Assembly (NCBI RefSeq): GCF_037975245.1
Contig: NC_092576.1
Location: forward strand, 42,723,611 to 42,787,610
Source of the DNA: Apostichopus japonicus
Lineage: Eukaryota; Echinodermata; Holothuroidea; Aspidochirotida; Stichopodidae
DNA length: 64,000 bases
Direction: 5' to 3'
Of the stretch, positions 38,264 through 51,160 are shown piece by piece (the stretch's first letter is position 1; each line of letters begins with the position of its first letter). A program made the translations under genes and the position numbers. The notes beneath the pieces were generated by a model. It worked only from the letters and a program-made list of their open reading frames with translations. It was not told where the DNA came from and made no database searches.

Positions 38264-41200
38264 CTTAGGTCTGTAATTTCGCATGCAAGATATAAATGAG
38301 GGTGGATTACTTTGACTGCACATTGATGTAAAGTTCCACAGTCAAGGTAATCACTGGATTACTTAGGATACAAAAGAGTTTCATGGATGTTGAGACATTT
38401 GATGATTAATATTATAAGGTTTGGCAGTTTGTAGACTCTCTCTTGTTATAGATAACCTTTTATATTTGATCTGTATGATGTTTATGAAGATACATTTTGC
38501 TATACATTAGTGTGTATAACTGTAGAGTTATAATATGAATTGAATTGTTGATTTGTCCGCCATATGAACGAAACTGAAAGCAAATCAGTTAGTGTTTATC
38601 ATAATTAAAAGATTGATTGTAAAATCAATATATTCCTTCATAGTCGTATCGAATGGAATAAACCTTAAATTACCTTCTGTTGTTTTATTTTAAGTTTAAA
38701 TCACTTATTATACACCTCTCAATGATGTAATGTGTTAGTCTAGTCATGCTGCATGTCCTATATACCTGGCATCTTTGTTTATTGATTTTCTCATTAACAT
38801 CTTAGGAACGAAAGAGTGGTCATACGAATCCGTACTTACTTTAGTAGTAAAATTACAGTTTTAACGATGTTCACATATATATTTGCCTACGTTCTTCGCT
38901 ACAAAGTATAACTACTGTAGTGCGGTATAGCAACAGTCATTGAATTGAGACCCCCAAAAATTGCAAAATATTAAGAAAAACTATTGGATTTACTTTGGAT
39001 TATGACACAATATTAGAATTACGCAATTCTCAAGCTGACGTCGGTCATTTGAAAAATAATCTGAAGTAGTTCATGGTGCCTATGGAAACGAACCTAATGT
39101 TTTGAGTTTATTTACTGTGATATTGCAATAAAATGATACAAACACAATACTATCACCCACAGCTGAACAAGGATCAACAGATGTGAAAATTAAATAAGCA
39201 ATATAACATGTTTGATTACACTCTGTACACAATGTTACGCAAAAAAGGCATTGCAAACACGGGCAAGCCTATATCCTAAACAAGACAACTATATAAATTG
39301 TACAGACGTACTTCGTCATCCATTTTTTCCTCGAAAATCAAAAAAGGTTTGCTTTGAACGCTGAATAGAACTTATGTGTGGATATTTGTGGAATATCTGA
39401 GTTTATGTCAAAACTAATCAACATAATTCACTTGTACTGTGACTGACGTGTTCGTTTTACTCTTATGTTATAAAATGCAATATGTTATCAGTTGTATTCA
39501 CAGTGTTCATCGATGACGCTTTGGATATGACAACAATACGATACAATAACATATTACGATTCATATACACCCCTTTAGTTTTGAGTGTGTGTCTGGTAGC
39601 TTCCTAATTTTTTTTTCCAGTATTGCTAACTGTACACTCTGACGTGAAGAAAATGAAATGAGATGTTATTGCTAATATATTTTTAACCAGGGTATAACGT
39701 ACCTTCAGATTGATCCTTGTTTCATCCAAAATTTTTACAGTATCTTCAAAAAGTCCAACTGTTCTTGATAACTACTTGTATTTGAAAACGTGTCAAAGCA
39801 AAATGGCGTCTGACATCCCCTTTCGTTTCCATCACGAGTGTAAATAATGAAAGAGTATCAAAGTTCATATTGACATATCTTTGAACGTATATACCAGTTT
39901 TACTGCTTTAGGTGATTGCATTTCTATACATTTCTATTGCCATATCGATAACTTGTCAATATTTACGCTGAAGATCATAATTTGTTATTCACGACAGCAT
40001 ATCTGGTTTTAGAGTAGACTATTATAAAGGTATAATGGCATCATATGTGACGAACGGTTATTTCGCTGTGGTTATACATTTCAACCAAGTAGTATGAAAC
40101 ACTTATTCAACTACCCGGTTTCAATAGCAACAACTACAACAAAATAATATCATTATATATATTTCATTTAACTTGAAAATTGACATAGAACAGGCTATTG
40201 TAGAGTAACATTGATCAGTCTTGGAACTATTCATTTATGATTTTGTGGTTATCTATGTAGTATAACGATAACCCAAAAGTGTGGTGTTGCGCCTAACTTT
40301 AAAGATTCTTGAAAGCCACAATGACATTTCATTTGAAATTAATTATAACCTTAATGATATTGAACAAAATAATGAGTTTATTCATAATTGTAACTTGTCA
40401 CAAATGTAACATTTTAACATGGTTTCAAACTAAGATTATAAAATGATGGTTTCACATTATATGTCTAGAGCTACTTAGCAAGCAAACGGTCTGAACTATC
40501 AAGAATTTTGTCTCTCAAATTACTGCAATAACCACAAAAAACCATAGCGACAACGAAAGCACTGATGTTTATGTCAACTTCAATGGTGTTTCGCCGTGCA
40601 TCGTTTTGAATACTCTACAGTAGCACTGTTCAGAGGTCACAATCTGAATTAAAAAAATGAAACACGGCGACAATGCTTACCTACAGGAGCATGTTACAAT
40701 ATAGCACGTTCTAAATTTGTAACGATTCACTGAAGTGAATTTGGATCATACTAGCTCTGATATGCAACATTGCAAAAGAAAGCATCAATAAAACTGAAAG
40801 TGTGTCTGCACTGTACTTATCCATCCATAGTTATATAAGACTACACTATCGTAGTAGTTGTTATAATTATAAAAAAAAACTAGCTGATTGCCAGTTCCAG
40901 CAAGAAACAGGCATTTAATTAAGTGGAAAACGCAAATTCGGATTGTTATCAGACTTTGTTGATGGACTACCAGTGGTGAGTAGATGTTCCCTATTATTTT
41001 GGTAGAGATCAACGGTCATCTGAGGTCAAATACTGACAACCTTGTAAACACCGTAACTTGACGAGGGAAACTTAAATTTGGCTCATACTTGGTATGTACA
41101 CTACCCATACTGAGTATATTATCTTTATTATTTTTCAACAGGGTTAAAGGTCGTCCGAGGTCACTAGAAGTAAAAAAAAATAGTAACTGGATAAGGGAAA

Positions 41201-41846
41201 CCTCAATGAAGCTCATTGTAAGCACATATATTCGTCACTTTTGTGTGTAGTAGCCATAGGGTACACCGTGAATGTTCACTGTCACATGGGGAGAGGAAGG
41301 GGGGGGGGTGGTAGGTGGAATAACCTTACGATAGAAGAAGATAATCGAAGGGTGGTACATTGGTCGTATTGATTTTAAAACCAACGTCCACTGTTTACTT
41401 TAATGTATAAAATAGACAAGGAATCGGTTATACGTAGGTATCAACATACGTGTTTTAGTATGTTTTTCTTGAGTGGCATGGATGGAGTCGGATATGACGA
41501 GGGGAGGAGGTATATAGGGCAAGGAGAGCCAGCTGTTGAAAGGGTGATATATTGGTCTTATTTATTTTAAAAGAACCCCCACCATTTTCTACAATGTGTA
41601 AAATAGACAACTTGGTATATGATGAAATGTGAACACATGCAGTTGCAAAAATAATAGTTCCAGTGGCTTAATCTGTTAAGTCGGAACTCTTATGAAGCAC
41701 ACAGACTACGGAAAATTGTGTGCAATTCTTCATTTACAAGTTAGTGTATTACGTGAAATGTCTCTGGCAATAGTTTCAAAGTATCCTTCAAACGCTTTGG
41801 GAAGATTTCCCACTATACTATCCCCTTAAACGGAATGTGAAATTTT
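38264..41846. other. Upstream region of the NLR-like gene; nothing else recognised
   Basis: AT-rich sequence upstream of the start exon. It may contain an untranslated first exon and promoter, but I could not place them. A G-run lies at about 41300-41312. Short frames have no recognisable domains. Confidence 0.5.
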
Positions 41847-42258
41847 CTTACGCTCACAGACACATTCATAATGTCCAACCCAACAACTGTGCCATTGTTC
41901 AAGTGTTTCCAAGTTGTACTATAGTATGTTGTTCCTTCTTTTTATTTCCTTCCAGTATACATATAAACATTTTCTTACGCTCACAGGCACATTCATAATA
42001 TCCAACCCAACAACTGTGCCATTGTTCAAGTGTTTCCAAGTTGTTCTATAGTATGTTGTTCCTTCTTTTTATTTCCTTCCAGTACACATATAAAAAAATT
42101 CGTACGCTCACAGGTACTTCATAATATCCAACCCAACCTCGTGTGAATCCTTAGACTTAAAGAAGGAAACAACTGTGCCATTGTTCAAAAGTTTCCAAGT
42201 CGTACTGTAGTATGTTGTTCCTTCTTTTTATTTCCTTCTTGTATACATATAAAATTTA
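41847..42258. repeat. Tandem repeat, three copies, 127-bp period
   Basis: Copies begin at 41847, 41974 and 42101 with variants of CTTACGCTCACAG and each contain TGTGCCATTGTTCAA and GTATGTTGTTCCTTC. The third copy carries an insertion of about 33 bp (near 42137-42170). The array directly precedes the T-run at 42308 that marks the LINE remnant tail. Confidence 0.9.
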
Positions 42259-42299
42259 TAGGGAGGAGTCATATAATACCTCAACAAGAAGAATAACTC

Positions 42300-42305
42300 A
42301 TATAA

Positions 42306-42343
<38 letters not shown>

Positions 42344-43540
42344 TGATAGGATACCAAACAGTCCAAGAATAACTAATATAAAAGGGGAGAAAATGTCAAG
42401 ATGATAGGATATTATATAAAATACATCTACACATACAAAAGTTAATACATCAAGCGATATAACAAACAGACTACAGCAAACATTCTAAGTGCTCGAATGG
42501 AATGTATAAAGCAGCACGGTAAATAAATAAGTTTCTGTAAACTTAAGTTCGGTATTTTGTGGGGATTTTTTAGATGTCTGCTAGATTTGTGCAGGAGAAA
42601 TTTAAGTACAATATACAAAGGGTGATTCTGATCACTGTTAATCTTATTAGTCATTCTTGTAAACTCAGGTCTTGCAGCAGCATTTACTTTTTCTAAAAGT
42701 ATATTGTAATCTTAATTAAATATAGCTGATGTGTATTTAAGAAACTTCATTCTCCTTTCTTTGCTTTTTTTGCAATATAAAATGGTACCAGACAAGCACT
42801 GTATAGATCACATGTGCCAGGTTGTATAACAGTATTGAAAACATTTTCCACAACGTAAGCCACACTAGATACTATATAATATACTTTTGTAATACCTTGA
42901 TACATTGTAAAAAAAGGTCAAACTGTCGTCGCTGTATACTCCCAGTACTCAGTTAATGGAGGTTCTAGCCACATCAGATCCCTCAATAATACGTTGCGAC
43001 CTTGATAGAATGAGACCTTCATGTTTTATGGTTTATTTTCAAAAACGAATTTCCTTTATTTGGGGGGGGGGGGGTTACGCAATAAAGTTTTGCTGTCACA
43101 TGTTGGAACTATGTCATTTACAGAACACTGAACATTTCATTATTCAGTTTCAACATAGCTCTTATGAATTGTGCATGATACAGCAGTATCATCGGCATAT
43201 TTTGTAACAGAAATGTGTGAGTTTGACCTAATTTCATCGGTATATATAGTAAATATATAGCTATAATGGACCCACCCATCCCCAAGGCACACCAACCTTT
43301 ATTTCCAATATTTCTGATAACCCTTTATCCAACCTTACTTGTCTGGGCCATCCTTGAAGAAATTGTGTCAGCCAATAAATAAGCCATGTTTCTTTGATAA
43401 ATCGTAAAACATCTTTCATTAATTGATTTGGCAAGACAGTATTAAACGCACTTGAAAAGTCATGATAAAGACGCTTTGTTATAATTATTTTCTTACAATC
43501 TTAGTGAGACACAATATCATGGATTAATCAAATGTTTGAT
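42300..43540 (-). pseudogene. Decayed CR1/L2-like LINE with reverse-transcriptase core and poly(A) tail
   Basis: On the minus strand, reading down from about 43540, the frame shows the reverse-transcriptase hallmarks HDFSSAFNT (the D-x-SxAF block) and FLQGWPRQVRL, then a decayed G-x-PxG block. A KYADDTA catalytic box (about 43175) follows. A C-terminal part at 42654-42442 carries NSDQNHPLYIVLKFLL and an Arg/Leu-rich end. Stops and shifts, including a G-run at 43062-43074, interrupt the frame. A plus-strand T-run at 42308-42338 is the minus-strand poly(A) tail. It is dead and 5'-truncated, of the same general LINE type as the fragment at 11530-12035. Confidence 0.75.
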
Positions 43541-46500
43541 ATGGATATGGATATGGATTCTTCGAGTGGCTTGCAACTTCAGTTCTGGAACAGCAAGTGC
43601 CTTCTCCTTTCTTATGTCAAGCAACCTTATGGGTTAATAATACCAATGTATGAAAACCAGGGCTGAGGGTGTATCAGTTTGGTGATGTTCATTTGGTTTG
43701 TATGTCCATGTTCTGACTTGGTTCATTTTTACAAAAGGTCTGGTATAACTTCCCCTATGATCCTGAACTTCTAAGCCTGTGGAAGAAAACATCCAAGGTT
43801 CTGTCAATCTGAAGGTTGCTATACAGATTTTCTAGTAATTCGGTCTAAACGCCCCCCCCCCCTCCCCGTCCATTGTAGCAAAATAACTGCTTAAGTATAA
43901 ACTATGCTAGTACCTTCCAAAGTTTCATGTAAAAGTATGTAACCTTCAACTATGTAACTAGGTATTACTTAACCAGATAAATTCAGTTTTAAGTTAGGCT
44001 AGAGTAATGCTCGTGATGAGCAAAGCCACCAACAGCTAAGAGAAACCGTACTCCTTTAGGTACAGTTTTAACATTTGTTTATGTATGGAATTGAAGACTG
44101 GAGGAGCTGGCGTTTGCATGTTGTAATTTGTCATAATACTGGTATTTTTTTTATTGAACTGTTTACATTCACATTGAAAAGGAGACAGGAATTCAATATA
44201 TTACATTATATCGCCCCCCCCCCCCCCCATGATCCCAACTGGCACAATGGCATAACACATTGGCCAAAAATAGCTACATGCCACGACTTTAAAAAACTAA
44301 AAGTTAGGTAAATACTTGGCTAATAATACAGACATATTTGGTTATCGGGTGAAAGTAATCCTTTACAACACTACGATTAACACTAAATGTGTGCCTAAAC
44401 ACGTAACCGACTGCGCTAACGTTGAACTTTTAATTAAATCGACTTATTACTTATTTAATTACAGTACAATGAAACATAGTCACGGGTTTTATGTACAATG
44501 CAATATATTACAACCCCAAAGGCTCCATGCAACAGTTTTCTTGTATAACGGTAACTTAATAAAGTAATATATGTTATCAAAGTGCAGTTGTAGTCAAACA
44601 AATTATGAAATGAAATGTTCTTCATAGTACAATACAATATTTTACAGTATCTTATCAGCTTCAGCTTGAATCACAATATAAATGTTACAAAAAATATGTA
44701 ACTATATAACGTGCTAATTTCACTCTATGGAACTTGCTACGTCACGGCAAATTGGCATCATTATGGTTGATTTGAAATCAAACAGCTCCTCTTGTAATGT
44801 ACAACATATACCGGTCATACGAATCAAACCTACTTGTTACGTTAACGGTAGAAACTAACGTCATCTCGCTCTGCAGTCTAATACTGGGAATTATTGTGTT
44901 TATGAAAACTGAATGGCAAGAAATTAATTGTTTAGTTGTTGGTCAAGTTAATCTTACTTCTACCCGATTTTATCCCCCTCGTTTACTTTCCAGACTCTAA
45001 AATGTAACATTACAAAATGTCGGAACGGTTTCCCTATGCTTGTTTCCGTAACGATGTGATACAATTATATCCACGTACACACATTATTGAATGAAACGTC
45101 TTCATAACTTCCTGTAGAATTGCAGTGTTACAACCCCTGAACAGATAGTTTCCTATATAATTATGTGTATAACATGTAACGTATGAACAGTCTTATATTT
45201 ATAACATTGGCAAATTAATCAATACCTAGACTGATGCTCTTGATTTGATTCGCTCACAAACAAGTTCTATCGGACGATCATGCTGTCAGATAGTGTACCG
45301 TGATATTATTGATGTAGTTGTGTAAGTGTATTTAGTGTCGTTATCGAACCCCATTCCCTCCTATTTCTTTGATGTGAAGGAGGTATCGCAGTTTCTGTAA
45401 TGATTGATGGTGTCGTTTAATTCAGTTTTATTTCTCTTCAAGAAGGAGGTACCGCTATTCTCGCCTTCCGCCCTCCCCACGTTTGTCAAAACCACGTCAT
45501 ACCCCCACAAGAATGTCACTTCCATGGTTGACACTTCCGGTAACCACGCCATACTCCACCCGAGAAATGGTAATATGCTATTACCTACACGGCTTATTAG
45601 AAACGCAGAAATAACGTAATATTTAGTAGATGCAAAATAAGAGTGAATTGGTTGGATTCAAGCGCACAATCTGTATACGGTTAAATTTCCGCCGTTTCTT
45701 CGTAGATTGCGCTCAGGCAGCACTTGTATCTAAATTACTTCCTTCTCTAAAGAACCTCAACATTGTCATAAGGCAACGAAGGAAGCGTTCAGAATGACCT
45801 CATAATGAAAGTACTTATTAAATACAGTCCCAGTACGGTTTTCAAATAACATCACGGGTTACACAAACAAATGCTCACCGCCAAAAGATGTTACTTTCAG
45901 ATTTTTCATTTGGATAATTTACCTTAAGATCATTTAATCTGTTGAAATGTTGATTGTTTAAACGAATTTTTTTGTTATTTATTTGATATCAAGAAAGCTA
46001 TATATTTTTGTTATATAAAACGACGTCCTCAGTTGCAGGCAAACATATATCCTGAACGTTGTAAATTGTTTATCACACTGCGAGTATTTTTAATTAATAT
46101 TTGAATTAAATTAAATTAAATTTTCAGTACGTTTGGAAACTTTGTCAGAACAAAAAAATGCAAGACTGGGTTTTAGCGCCCACCTTTAAATGATATTTAT
46201 CCCATTCAAATATTTGCTCAAGTCGTCAATGGTAAAACAATCTGAAAATGTTGAAAGCAACGAACCCAATAAGTCAACACATCTGCTACAATTGTTGTTA
46301 GATCCGGAGATTCTACGACTTTATCAATGAGCTCGAATTATCAATGAGCTCAAGTTCCTTGGTTGCTATATTACTTTCATTGTGTTTAAAAGTCGACTTA
46401 AAAGTTGCTTCCACAGCTATTCCTATCACGTAAATTTTAGTAAGACTAAAGATCAAATATGACTGCAGACTTCAGGCTACATGTTTGTAAATCTTATTTG

Positions 46501-49500
46501 GTCACTGTCCTGCTGTACACTTGCAACACAATATACCTGGTCATGATAAAGAGGGACCTAAAACAACATGCCACTAACTCAGCCTTGTATTATGTAACTA
46601 AGTATGTAGCGAGTTTAAAGGTGACTTATATAGATATATAATTACGATCATTAGACAACTGAACGTAAACGGTGGCGTGTTCCTATTTCTTCCTGGCGCG
46701 GTTAGGAGGTTTGTTAGCGTGGCGACACTTTGATGTGAGCTTTTTTTTTTACTTTTCATTTTTTAAGGCGTAGGATTGTCAGCTTTTCTTCTAAGCATAG
46801 GTTGCACTAAACCGATTCAAGCTTGCGTTCGATTGATTCCTGTATTATCTTCCTGCTTATATTGTGACTAATTCCCTTTTTTCAGGTTCCATGTTACGTA
46901 TTTTGCCATTTTTAATGGTACCTTTCGTGTCTGAGAGAGTTAGATTGTGGATTGTTGAATTGCTGCCTAAAAGAGCCTACTGAAATTCCGATAAAGGATT
47001 TGGATTATGAGTCCGAAGTCTATTTTCCAATCCCATAATTCAAAGATGGCCAATCAGATCAGTTTGGCCCCTACTAGACCATACAACTGCAGATCTACAG
47101 AAAAATTGCCTTTACAATGGATTTTTTAAACCAGCTCTATGGTGTACTACGCCCGTGTCACACGCAAAGGAACAAGATAAATGAGCATGAATTAGTTCGA
47201 ATAGAAACGTTAAACAAAGTGAGGCTAATACCCCTAAAAAGCAAAAAAAAAAGGTCCCCAGAGAACACAACCTGGGAAATCGGACCTAAACAGAGCAATA
47301 TAAGTGAGCTTTATAACAGATCGAATTTTCAATTCAGATCATAAAGAGCAAAGTTGTCTATATTACAAATAAGCCTAATTTCGGCATTGAGATGGTTAAT
47401 ATCATTACCCCCTGGATAACAAGGCACCTGTGCCGGTAAAACCATTGACCAAACAGGGACAGAGGGAATTGATATGTGCGGCAACCGTAAACCAGAATGG
47501 TTTATTTTCACAAAACACAAATGTTCAGCAATACGGTCCCTCAATCTCCAGATTTAGAATGTTACATTTCATCTGAAGGTATACGCAAAACTTCGAATGC
47601 CAAGTTTCCTGTTTGGGACGGTACATTTGCCCTGCGGAATGTATGAGGACTGAACCCATTGATACGTTAGATACTCAGTCAGCTTCAGTCAATGTCAGAA
47701 TATGTAACTTGAATCTTCTCTGAACCAAGGAGTCTGTAGTATAATCGTGAATTATATACGAGTCTAGAATCTTGAGGTTGCACACCACTGAGCATTCTGA
47801 GCACTCAACGAAACATGGAATTGGTACTGGATGAGGTGGGGTGTGGGAGGTGTTGTGGGTTAGGGGAGGGGGAGAGAAAATGAGCGAGAAGCAAGAATGA
47901 AACAATGCTTAAACTTTGATGTAAATAAGTATATAAATTGGTGGCGCTGTTTATGAAGTTATTAGAAATCATATTCCATTATCTGATAGGGATCGAAGAC
48001 ATTAAGCAAAGCTTCAATTTTTTCTATGTCTATCAGACAACATTACATTTGCACATTTAGTTGCGACATTAAACGTACCGCCATTATTAAATTATTATCA
48101 GGAGATATACCATCACGTCTTCAATTTTGCACAAATGCTAATAACACTAAAAAAAATCATTTAACTTTCATTATACCTTTCATGTAAGCTAAAGATATTG
48201 ATATTATAAATTTATGATGTAAAGTTAACCAGTTTGAAAATATAGTAGACCATTTTATGTTATGTTATTAACGAGATATAAATGACGTAATTAAGTATCA
48301 TGTCTAGCTTAAGTTGTTGTTTGCATATTCGTGGGTCTGTACGTACGTCGTTAGATTAACTAAACTCACCGACAATTACATCGGAAAGTTACAATTATAT
48401 TCAAACGAAATGGAAGACAAAAATCTGTTGCGATCCATTTCTATGACGATTCATAAAACATAGTTGGATTTCAGAAGAAGATATCACCGTCCTTCTTATA
48501 TTCTCTACCCCACCCCCATGCAGTTACGACCCCTTTCCTTCAAGTGTCCTGATATTTAGGATAACTTTCTTTTTAAGGCATGTTGAAAATGATCGATTAT
48601 TTCCATTATCTGATAAACGAAACTACACGAATGGATAATGTAAGAGAAAACATTTTCATGATTTACATTTTTAAACTTTCTTCCTTCAGCTAGACGTAGA
48701 AAACATGTCTGGTTACATGATATGTGTCACGAGTATGCTATCGTTCAGCTGGATAAATCTACTGATGAATATTCATTTGTTGTCTGTTTTGCTCAGGAAG
48801 TTCAAATTAGTAACACACGACATTCTAGTATATGCTTTGTTTAATTCACTGATTGCTCGACGGGCATCAATGGAATTTGTGCAAGTCTTTGTTTAGATTA
48901 ATTTGCATAAAATGCAGGTAAAGGGTCGGTATGAATAGTCCGGGTAAGCAGGCCAGGGCGTGGTATTCGTGTTTGGTATAATATACTTGGTGCAAGGGTG
49001 CTGGGTGCACCACAGCAGTTACTTTTTGCAGTTGGACACGATGTCCGTTGGGCGACATTAGCCCGCAGTACTTCGCTATTCTAATGTAGTATATGTAGGG
49101 GCAACTTCAGTTCCCCGCTGATTAATTCGTGGCAATATATATCTTGTCATATATCGTAAAGGACGTACCGATACGTGTAAAAAGCCGGAAACTGACCGAA
49201 TTCCGTAAGTGTCTCATTTTCGTATGTATACTAAGTCAAACCTTACTTTGCAGTAGAGGGAACGCAACTAATTAGTCGTATTCTTATTTCTTATTTGAGT
49301 GTAGCGAGGTCGGAATAGGTTAGAGATTGGAAAGCACGTATGAAATATATTTATGAGAAGTTTGTTAGTATCGAATGTCTGTATAGGGAGGGCATATTGT
49401 AAATAGGTGATAAGTGTTAAGAAGGTGTAAAATCATGGGATCATACAGCGAGATCAATGCATGTTTGATATGTTTCCTATTGCCGATGTAACGTCTTATT

Positions 49501-50349
49501 TGTGTGAAATATTTGTTTATACGATGCGTACATTTTACGTTTTGTTTCAGGGTTTTTGCCCCTGGTTACGAGGACTAAATAAAACTCATAGAAAAGACAC
49601 ACGCCATCCGAGTATTTACGTTGTCCAGCGAATAGTTTTACCTTACCCGTGACAATATGTATCTGTCTGTTTGAACAGGAATATTATATGGTGCCGCTTC
49701 TGAGCACCCGAGAATAAAGGAACGGGTTGATTGGGAAAGAAGAGGTGGTGGAGGTTGGGCGGGTTGCAAACAATGAAACATTGCGTACTTAAACTTTTAT
49801 ATTGATTGTTTACCCACTGTTATCATTTATAACCAGTTTCCAATTGAAGGCTCGACGTCATAATGGAACCTGTCTTTAGACTTTAGAATTTGGATTACAC
49901 CTTTGGCCTATAAGAAAAAGCTTCCATCATTTTCAAAATACCGTTCTAGTTTATTTCAAACATTTCCGTAGCCGGTGTATGCCTGATCCTCACTAAAACG
50001 TTGATGTGTGAGGTTGTAACAGATAAAGGAAGAACAATTGATGTAATGCGTTCTATGGGTTAATCTTTATAATGTATCCACAATATGAACAATGAAAGAA
50101 ATATGTAATGGCAAATGACTGATTCTATTTCTTTCTCTGATTATAACTGATTGTCTGTTGCCCTCATCAATAGCCATCGAACCATCTCTATCGACACTGA
50201 GATCTCCGGCAGTCAATGGTAAAACTTCTTATTGATGAATCGATTAATGACTTATCATGATTCATGCTGTTTACAGTTGAAACTATTCCGTTGTGGTATG
50301 TGATTGGGTTTTTAGTTTTATTTTCAATCAAACTAAGGGAACCGTTCAC
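43541..50349. other. Intergenic stretch without recognised genes
   Basis: About 6.8 kb in which I recognise no gene, RNA or mobile element. Poly-C runs occur at about 43851-43862 and 44214-44228, and a small TTAAA repeat near 46110-46122. Short frames (for example 45404-45619, 47117-47344, 48705-48896) show no domain, no convincing splice context and no relative elsewhere in the window. Confidence 0.45.
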
Positions 50350-50631
50350 TGGGTGTCCACTCAAACTGACGCCGCCGTATCACCGGGTGTCATTGCATGT
50401 TGCAGTAAACATGGACATATATTAATTTTTCAGAAAAGTTAGGAGATATTATTTATTTATTTGTTGTTGCTGTATAATACAGGGTATAGTGTATTTTGCA
50501 ACAGGTTGAATAAATATATTTTCTTGATAAACGTCAATGTGCAGCATGCTGCATTAAAGATGATCATAAGTCATCACAATCCTACACTATTTAGAAAAAA
50601 GAATAGAGATGATTTTGTATACTGATCCCAT

Positions 50632-50713
<82 letters not shown>

Positions 50714-51160
50714 GATACTAGAATATATCAAATAAAGGCTTTCTGATTGCGTACTTCATTAGGAATAGCAATATAAATGTTACCGTAGATAGCGATTTCA
50801 ACATAAGAAGGCAGAAAGCGATTTGGTTTGCAGGTATTACAAGCTTAATTTCAGTGCTCTTTTATGATAACGATGGCTCAATTGTGACACTGGAAATGTC
50901 GCTATTCTTTACCGAAAACTCAAAATTGTAATCTCTAAATTTTCAGTTAAATGTCTCTTATTTAAAATAAGAAGTTATTTCTCGACATGTGAGCTTGTTA
51001 CTGTGTTTTTTAAAGTGTTGTGCAATATTAAATATGTTTAAACCTGAAGTTCCACCCGGTACTTTGTTTCAAGAAAATATAATTTTTCCCCTGAAATGTC
51101 AACTTCCTTCCCAACAATTCGACTTATAATTTATCGAAATTTTGACAATGTTTGTCGGAA
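50350..51160 (+). repeat. Dispersed repeat, inverted copy of 12480-13180
   Basis: See the partner for shared words. This copy contains an AT tract at 50635-50710 and ends just before the right copy of the segmental duplication (51206). Confidence 0.7.
50635..50710. repeat. (AT)n dinucleotide tract, ~76 bp
   Basis: Uninterrupted alternating A and T inside the dispersed repeat copy, absent from its partner at 12480-13180. Confidence 0.97.

Noticed and set aside
45361-45619. Overlapping frames on both strands in the intergenic region
   Set aside because: No recognisable domain, and the two strands are open over the same bases, which is not informative.
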